NCBI GenBank assembly: GCA_033964015.1
Contig: CM066913.1
Span: 10,720,953 to 10,784,952, forward strand
Direction of reading: 5' to 3'
From: Scolanthus callimorphus
Lineage: Eukaryota > Cnidaria > Anthozoa > Actiniaria > Edwardsiidae
Length of the DNA stretch: 64,000 bases
A model generated the notes under the pieces. It was not told the DNA's origin. It saw nothing but the letters and a program-made list of their open reading frames with translations, and ran no database searches. This document shows positions 23,501-34,010 of the stretch, one piece after another (within the stretch, counting starts at the first letter, position 1; each line of letters opens with the position of its first letter). The translations under genes were made by a program, and so were the position numbers.

Positions 23501-26500
23501 GTCGCCAAACAACGCTCACCAGTTGGATATCGTATTAATTCAAATAAAAATGAGTAATTTGTTCCGCAAATATTTCATGTTGAGCCGTGAGACGGCATTT
23601 TTTTGGCAGCCGCCATTAAGCGAACCTCCCAAAGCGTCATGGGAAAACATGAATCCCATGGGTAAAACCGCTGATTCCTCCATTCCCCATTCCTCATTCC
23701 TCCATTCCCCATTCCTGGTTTTAGTAACGTCCAATCATTGCACCTAGACATTACACCTAGACATTGGGATCTATCACACCTAGACATGGGGATCTATCCC
23801 ACCTAGACATGGGGATCTATCACACCTAGACATGAGGATCTATCCCACCTAGACATGGGGATCTATCACACCTAGACATGGGGATCTATCCCACCTAGAC
23901 ATGGGGATCTATCACACCTAGACATGGGGTCTATCACACCTAGACATGGGGATCTATCACAACTAGACATGGGGATCTATCACACCTAGACATGGGGATC
24001 TATCACACCTAGACATGATGGGGATCTATCACACCTAGACATGATGGGGATCTATCACACCTACACATGGGATCTATCACACCTACACATGGGGATCTAT
24101 CACACCTACACATGGGGATCTACTGACTCCCAATTGTACCTTCATTATCTCCACTTGTGTCATTGGTCTCACTTGTTGGAACGCAGACCCTTCTGATCTC
24201 GTTAGACTTGGAGCTCTTGGCTACGAATGATAAAAGGACTCAGAGTAACTCATTAATGTCATTAGCAACTTACAACCGCGCAATAATAGAACATGCTGAG
24301 TAAAGAACACATGATCTGCACCGATTGCAACAGAGGATTTTAAAGCATATGTTCTCGCTGGGACCTTTAGATTTTGAAATTACCGATCGCGGAAAAACAT
24401 GTGTGCTTCTGAAACATGAGATAAGCGCATCCTTGTTCTAACACATTGCGCAATGGAATACAATACCGGTTCTTGTATAGGTGCTGCTGCCGGTGGTGGT
24501 GTTGATTGTGGAGCCGCCTTAGCTTGGGGCATGATGTCCGCCACTAGCTCTATCTCGTCAGGTCTACCGGGATGGCCATGGACAACCTTAACAAAACGAT
24601 AAATGTATGATTAATGCATTAGGTAATGGAGGTACTGAGGGAGGCAATGCATTATGGAAAGGTGTAATGGACCTTTAAATGATCCACGGCGCTATTATAT
24701 TAAAAGTGCACGATTACATTCCTTTCATCATCATCATATAGCAGCCTTGGACGAGATGACACGCACACACCCTTGTCGGGTGTCCGGATCCGCCATGACA
24801 ATTGGTGGTTTTCACCTGACGTCATCAAAATGCTAACTTCTAAAGTAAAACTTCTACGGAGATGTACTTTCAGTGTTGACTATAACTCTACTGAAGGAGT
24901 CATCACACCAAATCTTGGCACCTTCTGCCACGTAGTTCCGGAGATATCGCTGAAGCTATCTATGTCACGCAACACCAGTCAAATATTTTGAGCGTGCCGT
25001 ATTTACTCAATTTGCTTAATTCTTACAATCTAGACAAATTAGAATGTTATTAATCTTCATATCCTACCATTCTGACAAGATTCTTGTTGATATGATGCAT
25101 TAAATAGCCGTTTTTGAGAACTGGTAATTTGGCCGCCATGTTGGTGCTCATCTGCTTGGGCACCAACATGGCGGCTCCATACATTTACTGTACAAAATGG
25201 CGGGGATTCATTTCCATATATTTCGCTTGGAAAACACTCAATAGGCCTCAAATTTACCAAGGAAACATAATTTTCTGTTCTCTTTACAGTTATGTTGCGT
25301 ATACAGCATTTCAAAGTATATTTGGGGAGATAAATTTAGTCACGTGACTGCTGAAAACCAAGAATACCTAGTTCTGATGGAATTATTCCTTAGTCGGATG
25401 CATATCCTCCTTAATAACCACGATGTCCAAGTAACAGCATTTTTATTTTGGAACAAAAATGTATTTGTATGACTTACATGCGGTTCCTCCACGATGGAAG
25501 CGCTCATTCTTGTCTTCTTTTTCTGGGATTTATTGGGAAGAGCATACACTGGCTCTGTGGTGGTATGGCGAACATTTACTGGAATTTCCACGGTGCCATT
25601 TTCTGCCTACAGAAATAAATATAAATGCGTTGCATCAGAGAGACTGGTCTCCGGGTCTGAATTGGCTACGACTTTCTTTATTTGTGTTCTACTCACCAAA
25701 ATTTCCTTTTGTTCTACTCCGATAATACGAGCCCAAGCTTTCCTAAGAAATGTAAGAACAGAACGGGTAAGCACTATTACATAATAATCTAACGAACCAC
25801 GGGAATTCTGTCCTTTTCCATGCCGTTTCATTATTGATCAGATATTTCCTGGACCCAAGCAATAATGCTTTGCAGGCTGGATAACCCTAGTGAGGAAAGC
25901 GTAAAACAGTGCATACTGATTTTACAATGTGCTTGGGAGCTCATGGCAGCTCGTGCCGTATTACCTGAACTCTGGTGTCATATCCTTATACTGGAGTTTG
26001 ATGAAGCCATCCTTTAGTCGCACGCCTTCACTGTTACTGACATCATGCACAACTTGGCTGGCATATGGTGGCAGCTCGCTCACGGATTTGGTTCTCACGA
26101 TCACTGCTCTCTCATTTGGCCCACGGCGTACTGCCACATACCTGTACACAGGAAAACCACAAGTTGATGGCACGTTCAATACCATGCGAAAATAGTTGAT
26201 GTTGCAGGTGAAAAATAAACTGCATATGTCGATGACGAGTTTATGCCGATTTTATGGAAAAAATGGTGACGATGATGGCGGCAAAGAGGATAAAGATTGA
26301 CTATCAAAATGACGAGAGCTGACGAGTACACCAATACGAATTGCTGTAATTAGGATGAGGGCGATGCTGACGATGACAAAAGGATGATGGTTCAAAAGTT
26401 CAAAAGATAAAACAAAGAGACTCGGTTTGCGAAAACTGTGAAAGCAACTTGATGAGACATTTTCATGCTGGTGACAGTTTGAAGGCTATGGTGGTGGAGG

Positions 26501-29500
26501 TAGTGGTGGCGATGATTAAGAGCTATTTCAGATAACACGCGACCTCGACGTCCCTTTTTCTGCACTGTACTCAAAGCAATCGGTGTGAGCCAATCAGATC
26601 CTTGTCCAGTGCATTCGTTTGGCTTCAGAAGCCAATTCACTGCACTAGACGAAACTGGACGAGGATCTGATTGGCTCACACGGTTTGATTGACTGTGCAG
26701 AAAATCCCAACGGCTAAAAGCCAACTCCATGACGCACGGGATCACGTGTTACGTGAAACAGCTATAAGACAGCTCTGTTAACTCTGACAGCTTCGGTTAT
26801 TGATACACTGCTTTACGTGCTAAGTGCTCACCTTGGCCTTCCTGGGTCCTCCGTCTTGACTCGGATAAGTAGCTCCACCTTTCCATCCTGTCCCTCGTCA
26901 AGGTACATGTGAGAGGCAGCCCTTGTAAAATGGTGAGGGGACTGGGCCTCCATTCGCCTACGGGGTCTCTCCAAGTCGGGCTCCTCATTCAGTGAGCTGA
27001 TCGAGTCTGTACGCACGAAGTTATAGCTGCGTGGTTTGTTGCTTGTATCATAGACGGCCATAACAGCGCCCATGTACTTGTCAACGGGACGTATTCCTAG
27101 AAGGTTGTCCACACCCTCTGCCGTTCTAGCGTCCCACCATCCTCGGTCACCTACAGACGCGCAGGCACACAGTGTTAAACTCACAATGGTAAGATAATAA
27201 GGATAATAACCGCGATAATTTTAGTGCGTCCCGGGAGAGTACTAATCTACTGAGATTGATGTGCTGTAACATAACCAGGTAGGCAGTAGCCAAAAGTATG
27301 GTGTATTTTAATAAGCAGTCACTGCTAGGTATCATGTTATTATGTGTTATACACCCTTCTACCATGCACTATATGTTAGTATCTCATAAGTAGGCACCAT
27401 ACAGCAAATCAAATCAAGTGAAGAGGATTAAATTTAAGAATTATTAGCTGGTTTGTCTCTCTATCCTCTTCATCTCAAGCCGCTCCTGTAGCTCGAGTTT
27501 ACAATCGACGGGACAATGAGCATAGCACGAAAAAAAAAATACGCGCAATGTTAAAAAGGCGTGCAGCATACCCCGGTGTTTTTCCGGAATCGATTTTAGC
27601 ATTTTTTTTTAATGTTTAAAATGTTTTTGAAAGACGGTATAGTTATGCGAACTACTAACCCCTTTTGAGACTCTTATCAGCGTCCTCACACGTCATGACG
27701 TCCCACCAATCTCTATTCTTCTTTTTGTTCTTCAAGCTGATCTGCTTGGGGATGTGAATGCCCAGCTCGCCGACCTTATGGTAGCCGGTAGGAGACGCCT
27801 CTGGCGAAGACACGACTCTTGGGGAGATAGAGGGTGACGTGGAAGTGGAGGGGGAACGGGAACGGGGGGGCGGAGACATGACTCGATCTGGGGACCGCAC
27901 CCCTGCTGGAATAGTGTAGTCGGGCTGTGGACAATACGTCGAGTTTAGCATAAAACATAGGTTAGAGAGGGAGAAACTATCCCTTGACCTAACCTCCACA
28001 CACGATCTTGCCCCCTTCAACATTACTCAGTCATTTCAAACAGCACAAGCCAAGGTAAGGGAAAAGGTTCAAAGCCTATTTTGAAAAAAAAACTCTAGAA
28101 GCTATAGCTTATACTTGTGATATCAAATCGACCTCGCGCTGAGCTGTCGTTCGATTTTGCAGTCACGCATATGATTTCCGACTAAATTGCACTCCACTCA
28201 GGTCAATTACCATTAAAAAATGACCTGCTGAGAGCCAATCAGATTGCAGAACGCACGCGTGATTTCAAAATGGATATAATAAATCATTAAATCAACATGA
28301 TTTTACAACTTAAGCTCAGAACGATTCGTAGTTATCACGAGCTAAACGATCCACTATGAATGCGGATAATAATAATAATAATCATAATAATCGTTTATTC
28401 ATACTCCCATGGCAGTATATACACTGAATTACGGGGGCTGTCAGCAACACATATACAAAACAATATAAATATCAATAAAGGTATCAAGATTGTTCAAGAA
28501 TTTTCCAGTCTGACCATAACTTGTTCACAGTTGTGACAAGCGAGTGCATATTCACGCGTCAAATGCAATGAGCCGTGTCAGGCATACATTTACAATCTCT
28601 CCTTTGACGACAAAAGTTTGATTTAAAATTGTAGGCATCTTCGTGGTGAGGCGCACGACCATGCGTTCACCCGAGTATTGAACAAGGAGTACTCTCTTTG
28701 ACTCTTACTGACCTTATGGTAATCAATTTCGTCCACGTCAATGCCCTTGGGCTCCACTCGCTTGCTCTTGATCTCATATTTCTCCACCTTGGGAAAGTCC
28801 TTCTTAGGTACCTCGACCGGGGGCTTGGCCTCATGCTCTGACACGTAACTACGCAGCATGCTGCGGTTCCTTTCAAAATAGACATAATAAACAATTAAAA
28901 TCGATGTGCCGTTATCAAAGAACAAGTGGCAATTATGTTCCGAACTCGTTGACTTACTTGTACTGCCCAAGATCATCCACGCTCTTGCTAAGAGCAGCAA
29001 TCTTCTTTCTTAGTGCTTCCATCCCTTTAGCCTTTCTCTCTTGTCTGGCCGTCTCTTCCTCTGAGATGGCCCGGCTCACTTGCACCTCTCTCGTTATGTT
29101 CACACTCGTGTCCACATCAGAGCGGCGGATCCGCGCTGCTACATCAGAATCACCTCGTCTAAGGACTTCATCAACTCGGCTGCTGCCGCGCCACTTCTCG
29201 TAACCTGGTCTGTCATTTGCCCTGTCCTGCCTCTCACTCAGGGGGGAGATGGGAGGGGGCTCGTCCACATCAGAGCGGCGGATCCGCGCTGCTACATCAG
29301 AATCACCTCGTCTAAGGACTTCATCAACTCGACTGCTGCCGCGCCACTTCTCATAACCTGGTCTGTCACTTGCCCCGTACTGCCTCTCACTCAGGGGGGA
29401 GAGGGGAGGGGGCGCGCTGCTGACGGGAGGGTACCTCTGTACTCGTGTTGTCATTTCCGGCCTGTCACTGAATACTTCATCTTGACGAGTTTCCTCGTCC

Positions 29501-30717
29501 TTCAGCACTTCCCCATCACGTGAGAGATAGCTACGGGTGAATATTGACCTGCGGACCTTCGTGTCAACATCTGTAGTGCTCACAGCGTCATCTGTTGGCG
29601 AGCGGTACTGGTTTAGGGAGTCTTCCCTGGAGACCTGAGAGTCAGAACCGGATGATCCCCTAGAGTACTTGTATTGGTAACGGCTAGAGGCGCCGCTGGT
29701 TGAGTCATATTTGTTCTCCATGTACCGCGATTTGTAATCTTTGTCCACAGATGATACGGTGGCAGCACGTTCAGGATAGGCGAACCGATCACCTTTGCTA
29801 TTTCTGCGGGTGTACTTCTCAGATGGACTTGACACTATGTACTCCCTTTCCACAGACTTGGGCGTGGCGGAGCGTTCAATCCGGCCAGTCCTGCTGTATT
29901 GGCTTTCATACCGGTCACTTGTACCCCCGCCGTACTCCCTCTCCACAGACTTGGGCGTGGCGGAGCGTTCAATCCGACCAGTCCTGCTGTATTGGCTTTC
30001 ATTCCGGTCACTTGTACCCCCGCTGTACCGATCGCTCCTACCATACCGCTCGCTACTATATTTCTCGCCTGAGCTAGATACCAGATCCTTGTTCATGATA
30101 TCACTTACGAGGCTGTCAAGACTGGTCTTCTCGTTTGACTTGGGAGCCCTCGCGAACTTCCTAGTGCTCTCCAGTAGCTGCTCAATGGCTCTCTTCCTTG
30201 CTGCATCATCCGTCAGCTGGGTGGACCTGTCAGTCAGGCTGCTGCGGTAGAGGTAGCTACTTGGGGTTGTACTTCTTGGGTTGTCCTCCCTGGATTTACG
30301 TCTACTGTATTCGGCATACCGGCCACGCTCAGGAACCCCTTCAGGATCTACAGACCTGCTCCGGGCCGCCTCCCTCTCCTTGAACCAGTCCTCCCGAGGG
30401 CGTGGCGTGTCCTGCCTGTCCAATGGCCTTTTCTCAGGGGTGCTGTACAGATCTCCTGAGTTGCTGCTGCTTAATCGAGTCTGCTCTTGACGGCGCAGTG
30501 CTCTTTTCCTCTCATCCACTCCACTTAGCCCTTCAGCGGATTCTCCTCCATTTGAGGTGGAGAATTCCTCAACGTTCCGGAGCTCGTTTCCGTCGGAATC
30601 CATGCGTGAGGTGGTCCTTCTGACGTGCGATTCCGTGAAGATTTTCCGCTTGACATTCTTGGTCACGTCGACATTTGCGTTCTCGTCAAAGTTGTTCATC
30701 ATTGATACGTCTGTCAT
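20544..30717 (-). CDS. 13-exon gene for a long Ser/Arg-rich protein, not recognised
   Basis: I do not recognise the family. Exon 1 (28958-30717, ATG at 30717) encodes about 586 residues rich in Ser, Arg, Asp and Tyr. It has two internal duplications: RIERSATPKSVEREY twice, and a 50-residue block with GYEKWRGSSRVDEVLRRGDS twice. It ends in a probable coiled segment (MEALRKKIAALSKSVDDLGQ). Further exons with matching phases: 28713-28869, 27660-27924, 26832-27150, 25965-26141, 25697-25742, 25478-25606, 24467-24586, 24140-24220, 21992-22075, 21693-21820, 21232-21375 and the terminal 20544-20744. The fixed core in the middle contains two WWD segments (NRDWWDVMTCEDADKSLKRG and DRGWWDARTAEGVDNLLGI). 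The late exons are Lys/Ser-rich. The last 66 residues look folded (FPANEMVSAWKKYSVG). The joins between 24140, 21992 and 21693 are the least certain because phases there are ambiguous. No signal peptide or membrane helix; cytoplasmic or nuclear location is inferred. Confidence 0.7.
20834..21190. mobile_element. foldback element with internal CCCCTGGAATTTCC tandem repeats
   Basis: The ends TGGCTGATTGCATTTTTAAA and, inverted, GATTAAAAATGCAATCAGCC form terminal inverted repeats of about 26 bp. Between them CCCTCCCCTGGAATTTCC recurs about seven times with variation. It lies in the last intron of the long minus-strand gene, between the acceptor at 20745 and the donor at 21231. Confidence 0.7.
22100..24130. 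repeat. composite minisatellite split by a transposon
   Basis: 22100-22649 has about ten 53-bp units containing CACACCTAGACATGGGGATC and TACCGACTCACAGAATATCA. 23743-24130 continues with a shorter 23-26 bp unit (CACACCTAGACATGGGGATC then TAT), about fifteen copies. Both share the CACCTAGACATGGGG core, so the array was one locus before the foldback element at 22650-23732 was inserted. It is intronic in the long minus-strand gene. Confidence 0.9.
22650..23732. mobile_element. 1083-bp foldback DNA transposon with long TIRs and 10-bp target duplication
   Basis: Left arm 22650-22933 and right arm about 23429-23732 are nearly identical in inverted orientation. Both begin GGACGTTACTAAAACCAGGA and continue through a GGAATGGGGAATGGAGGAAT tract. 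The right arm carries an extra segment of about 24 bases (GGCAGCCGCCATTAAGC). AATCATTGCA stands immediately outside both ends (22640-22649 and 23733-23742), a perfect 10-bp target site duplication. Long TIRs with a 9-10 bp duplication are the hallmark of Mutator-like (MULE) elements. The class is inferred, and the element is non-autonomous. Its interior has one open frame of 139 codons (23073-23492), which runs into the right TIR and looks fortuitous. Confidence 0.88.
26560..26704. repeat. foldback repeat around CCAATCAGATC in an intron
   Basis: CTGCACTGTACTCAAAGCAA followed by GTGTGAGCCAATCAGATCCT at 26560-26606 is mirrored by 26659-26704 (AGGATCTGATTGGCTCACAC). Probably a MITE in the intron between exons 4 and 5 of the unknown gene. 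Confidence 0.65.
28366..28396. repeat. AAT microsatellite
   Basis: Short (AAT)n tract, interrupted by AATCAT, in an intron of the long minus-strand gene. Confidence 0.8.
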
Positions 30718-30829
30718 CTTAGCAAGATTTGATATTAAAAGGGCAAAACCGGCTTACTATACGATGGTCTTTTCTCGGGTGGTGTACAGATACCCTGAGG
30801 TGCTGCTGTTTACTCGAATCTCCTGTAAA

Positions 30830-30965
30830 AAGACACATGAACTACGATGCATGAACTACGAAGACAAACTATGATGCATGAACTACGAAGACACATAAAC
30901 TACGATGCATGAACTACGAAGACAAACTATGATGCATGAACTACGAAGACACATGAACTACGATG
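30830..30965. repeat. short tandem array upstream of the unknown gene
   Basis: About five units built from CTACGATGCATGAACTACGA and AGACACATGAA or AGACAAACTATGAT. It lies about 110 bases 5' of the ATG at 30717 and so within its promoter or first untranslated exon. Confidence 0.75.
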
Positions 30966-33453
30966 CCACTTGAAATGAAGTTGAATTAAGAGTTGACTAC
31001 CAAATAAAATGCGCTTCAATCTCTAGTGTTTCTTTTCTTTTCTCGATAGTGTCCTTTTATTCTTGTTCATTTTCTCGGTCAGTCTAGGCCATTAGCCCAT
31101 TATACAAACGCGTGCTGACTCTTCTGACAATAATTTGAATTATTTTTAAGTACATCCTTATCCATTATTATGCTGACCGCAAAATCATTAACAAGTAAAC
31201 ATCTAAAGGATCGCGAAACGAAAGATCGAGCTTAACATAGAAAGTAGCTCAAGTTTCTTGGTTAATACATATACATCACTACCATACTACACTATCACTG
31301 CGCCATGTTTTATAAGGATATAGATCCCACTGTACAAAACTCTATGTTTTGAGTTATCGGTAGGGGGTAGGTCTTACGCCTCTTTCGACCCCGGTTAAAT
31401 ATATACCGCAGACGGTATGGAAAATATGTACACAGATAAGTGAGGCTTTCTTGTACTTATAAATCAGTAGCTTCGTCGGCAAACGGAAAACACTGCTCTC
31501 TTTAGATCGAAACACAGCTGTATCAAACTGAGTCAACTAAGGGAAAGATTTCAAACATTTTTGGTGTTACTTGTGAAGGGAATGCGCCGAAGCGCAAGGT
31601 TGTACTCCCGAGGAATGCGCCTTTTAAGTGGTTGGTGAGCGTAGTGTGGCGCCTGCCTCCGAATTCTAATATTTCGAGCACAAGAGCGATAAACCTTCAA
31701 GAAGCTTGCTATGGGAGCGAAATAAGTATGAAAAATCAAATCAAAAAAAGACCAAAACAGTGGATAATGATCATGACACATCAAAAAGCTATCTCGGTCA
31801 CCTCGGGGGAAAAATAGTTACGTAACACCTTTTTTTTACTCCAAACGTAGACAATCCTTAGCGTAGACATTCCTTAACTTTCCTTTCATTGTTTCATTTC
31901 CCTCTAGAAGACACGTTTTCCCAAAGGGCTCAAAACTGTTTATTTTTCTATTATTGTTTCCAATAACACCCTGAGAGGGGTAGTCCAACTAAGAGAGTTT
32001 GATGGCGCTTGACTAGTGAAGCAGACTAAATATATTTTCTAGAAAGTTTTCTTTCTTGTCATAAAACAAATGACGGTCAGAGAATGATAGTAACAAAGAC
32101 AATTCACTTTAATGTCAATAGCGGTGGAATTTAAGGGGTTTCACAATGCGAATTGTGTGTACGACCGGCAAAGACTATTCCATTTGCATGCAATTCATGC
32201 TAGTGATATTGATAAAGTTTAATGAGCTCAGTTTCAAAAATAATTAAATATATATTTTTAAATTTAAGACGGAGAACCGAATGAAAACTATGTTTTCGCA
32301 AACATTTCGAAACAAACATGATCAGACTTCATAATAGTTGGCAACACTTGGTTTGCGAAACATCTTGGCCCTGGTGATAGTATGCGTTCCAAATATACGA
32401 AACGTTTAGTATTCGAAACGAAAAGTTCATTCACCACAAAAAATATCCGAAAAACTTTTACTGATAAATCTCTATTTACGTGTTTTTTACTAAATAAGAT
32501 AACAGTAAACCAATAATAAAACAATCGCCCTCATTAGCTTTACAAGTCACGCGATTGTAAAGTGTAGGGACGCCCAGAGCACTACACTTGTGCTATTTTG
32601 AGTAACTTTCCCTCAGTATTTGTTCGAATAACCTTCTGGCCCTTGAAACGTCTGAATACTCTATCCTAATTTAGTAAAATAGAACCGAAAAGGTTAACAA
32701 ACTTGGTAGAATACTACACTATACTATGCTGCTAAAAATCACGAAATATCTGTATTTGGTATGCATGAACGTTCCCTGGCTTATAGTAGTGATGGCGGTA
32801 CAAACTCATACATACCTGTGTGACTTTCGAGGTCTTGTCCAGTCCAAATGCCTCCAGCTCCGCCAAGACATGAAATCGAAGGCGTTTGTTATTGAGGCAA
32901 AATCTCTAGTCTCGAGACCACTTTGTATGGAATCCTTGCATATTAAAAACCTCCATTTATGGAGTGGCGCTCAAGAGCTCTGTCTTGTTAAAAAGTAGAT
33001 GGAGCGTAATACTGAGTATTGGCCCGCTTGTCATGTTAAAGGCTCCTAGCAAAGCAATGCACGGCCATACGTTTACAATAAACGTTAATTCTACAATTTT
33101 GAGGAAAAAATTGTTTAAACTTATTTCGCGTTTATCTTAAAGCTTAAAAGCATACTTGAGAACTTGAGGGTACATTTAAACCGTTGCCGAGTTAATATCG
33201 TTTTAATTTGAATGCCTTAATGATCGAATTATGACTAATATTATGTTTAAAACTGGTCTTTTGAAAAATGGCTCCTTGTGCGAGTCGTTAAACGTTATTT
33301 ATTGAGGAATCAGTGTTGCAGACATTTTAGCTACGAGGGGTGACAAAAAATGGTAGAAATCTAAAGGTGATGGCGCGTGGCGTGGCGCGATTACGAATCT
33401 GATGGCAAAGAATGCGTGGCATTTACACAGGATAAAAGTGCAGAAAGAGAAAA
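30966..33453. other. 2.5-kb region without a supported gene
   Basis: AT-rich, with only short scattered frames that fit no family. The sequence near 31550-31820 and 32280-32520 is unremarkable intergenic DNA. The promoter of the unknown minus-strand gene should be at the left edge. I see no RNA gene or array. Confidence 0.5.
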
Positions 33454-33681
33454 TCATGAATTGCCAAATAAACACAAACCGTATTCCTCCTTAGCATAAC
33501 GTGCAACTATGTTAAGTACTTTATTCACCATCACCGATTCAAAACTTGGTACTTTTGGCTCCGACCATCTTGTACAATAATCCCCTACAACAACAATGTA
33601 CCGTTTATTTGCCATAGTCAATTTGAGTCTGTTGTCCTCGTTAACTGGACAACACATATTTACGTTATATGAATACCTCAA
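33454..33681 (-). pseudogene. LTR-retrotransposon integrase fragment
   Basis: The 75-residue frame contains KRYIVVVGDYCTRWSEPKVP, followed by SFESVMVNKVLNIVARYAKE. This is the first part of a retroviral-type (Ty3/gypsy-like) integrase core, where family members typically have a Y-I-V-V-x-D-Y-x-T-(R/K)-W pattern; the Asp of GDY corresponds to the first catalytic Asp. No second Asp or Glu, reverse transcriptase or LTR is seen on either side, so only a fragment remains. It is 330 bases from the 3' end of the GST-like gene. Confidence 0.6.
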
Positions 33682-34010
33682 GGTCTTAAAATGATAATAA
33701 GTAACAGAGTCAGTGCTAACTTTATTACTTTTTGCATGAATTTCTAGATAATCTATCCCAATCGATCAATAGTGAATTAAGCTAAGATGGTTTGCTCACT
33801 TATCACAGTCACTTTGACTGAAGCGAGAGTCTATGCATTTTAGGAATGTCTATACACAAGTTGTCATGACAACAAGTTAAAAGGTACTTAACATGAAAGA
33901 TGTTTTTCGGGAATATCACAAAATTCACTTGTTCAGTGCCACATTCAAAAATCATATTTTGAACCCTGATGTGCATATATTTGTACTTATAATGATTTGC
34001 CATCTCTATC

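Noticed and set aside
29700..30250. Plus-strand frames opposite the long minus-strand exon
   Set aside because: They are antisense shadows of the Ser/Arg-rich exon; their repeats simply mirror its duplications.
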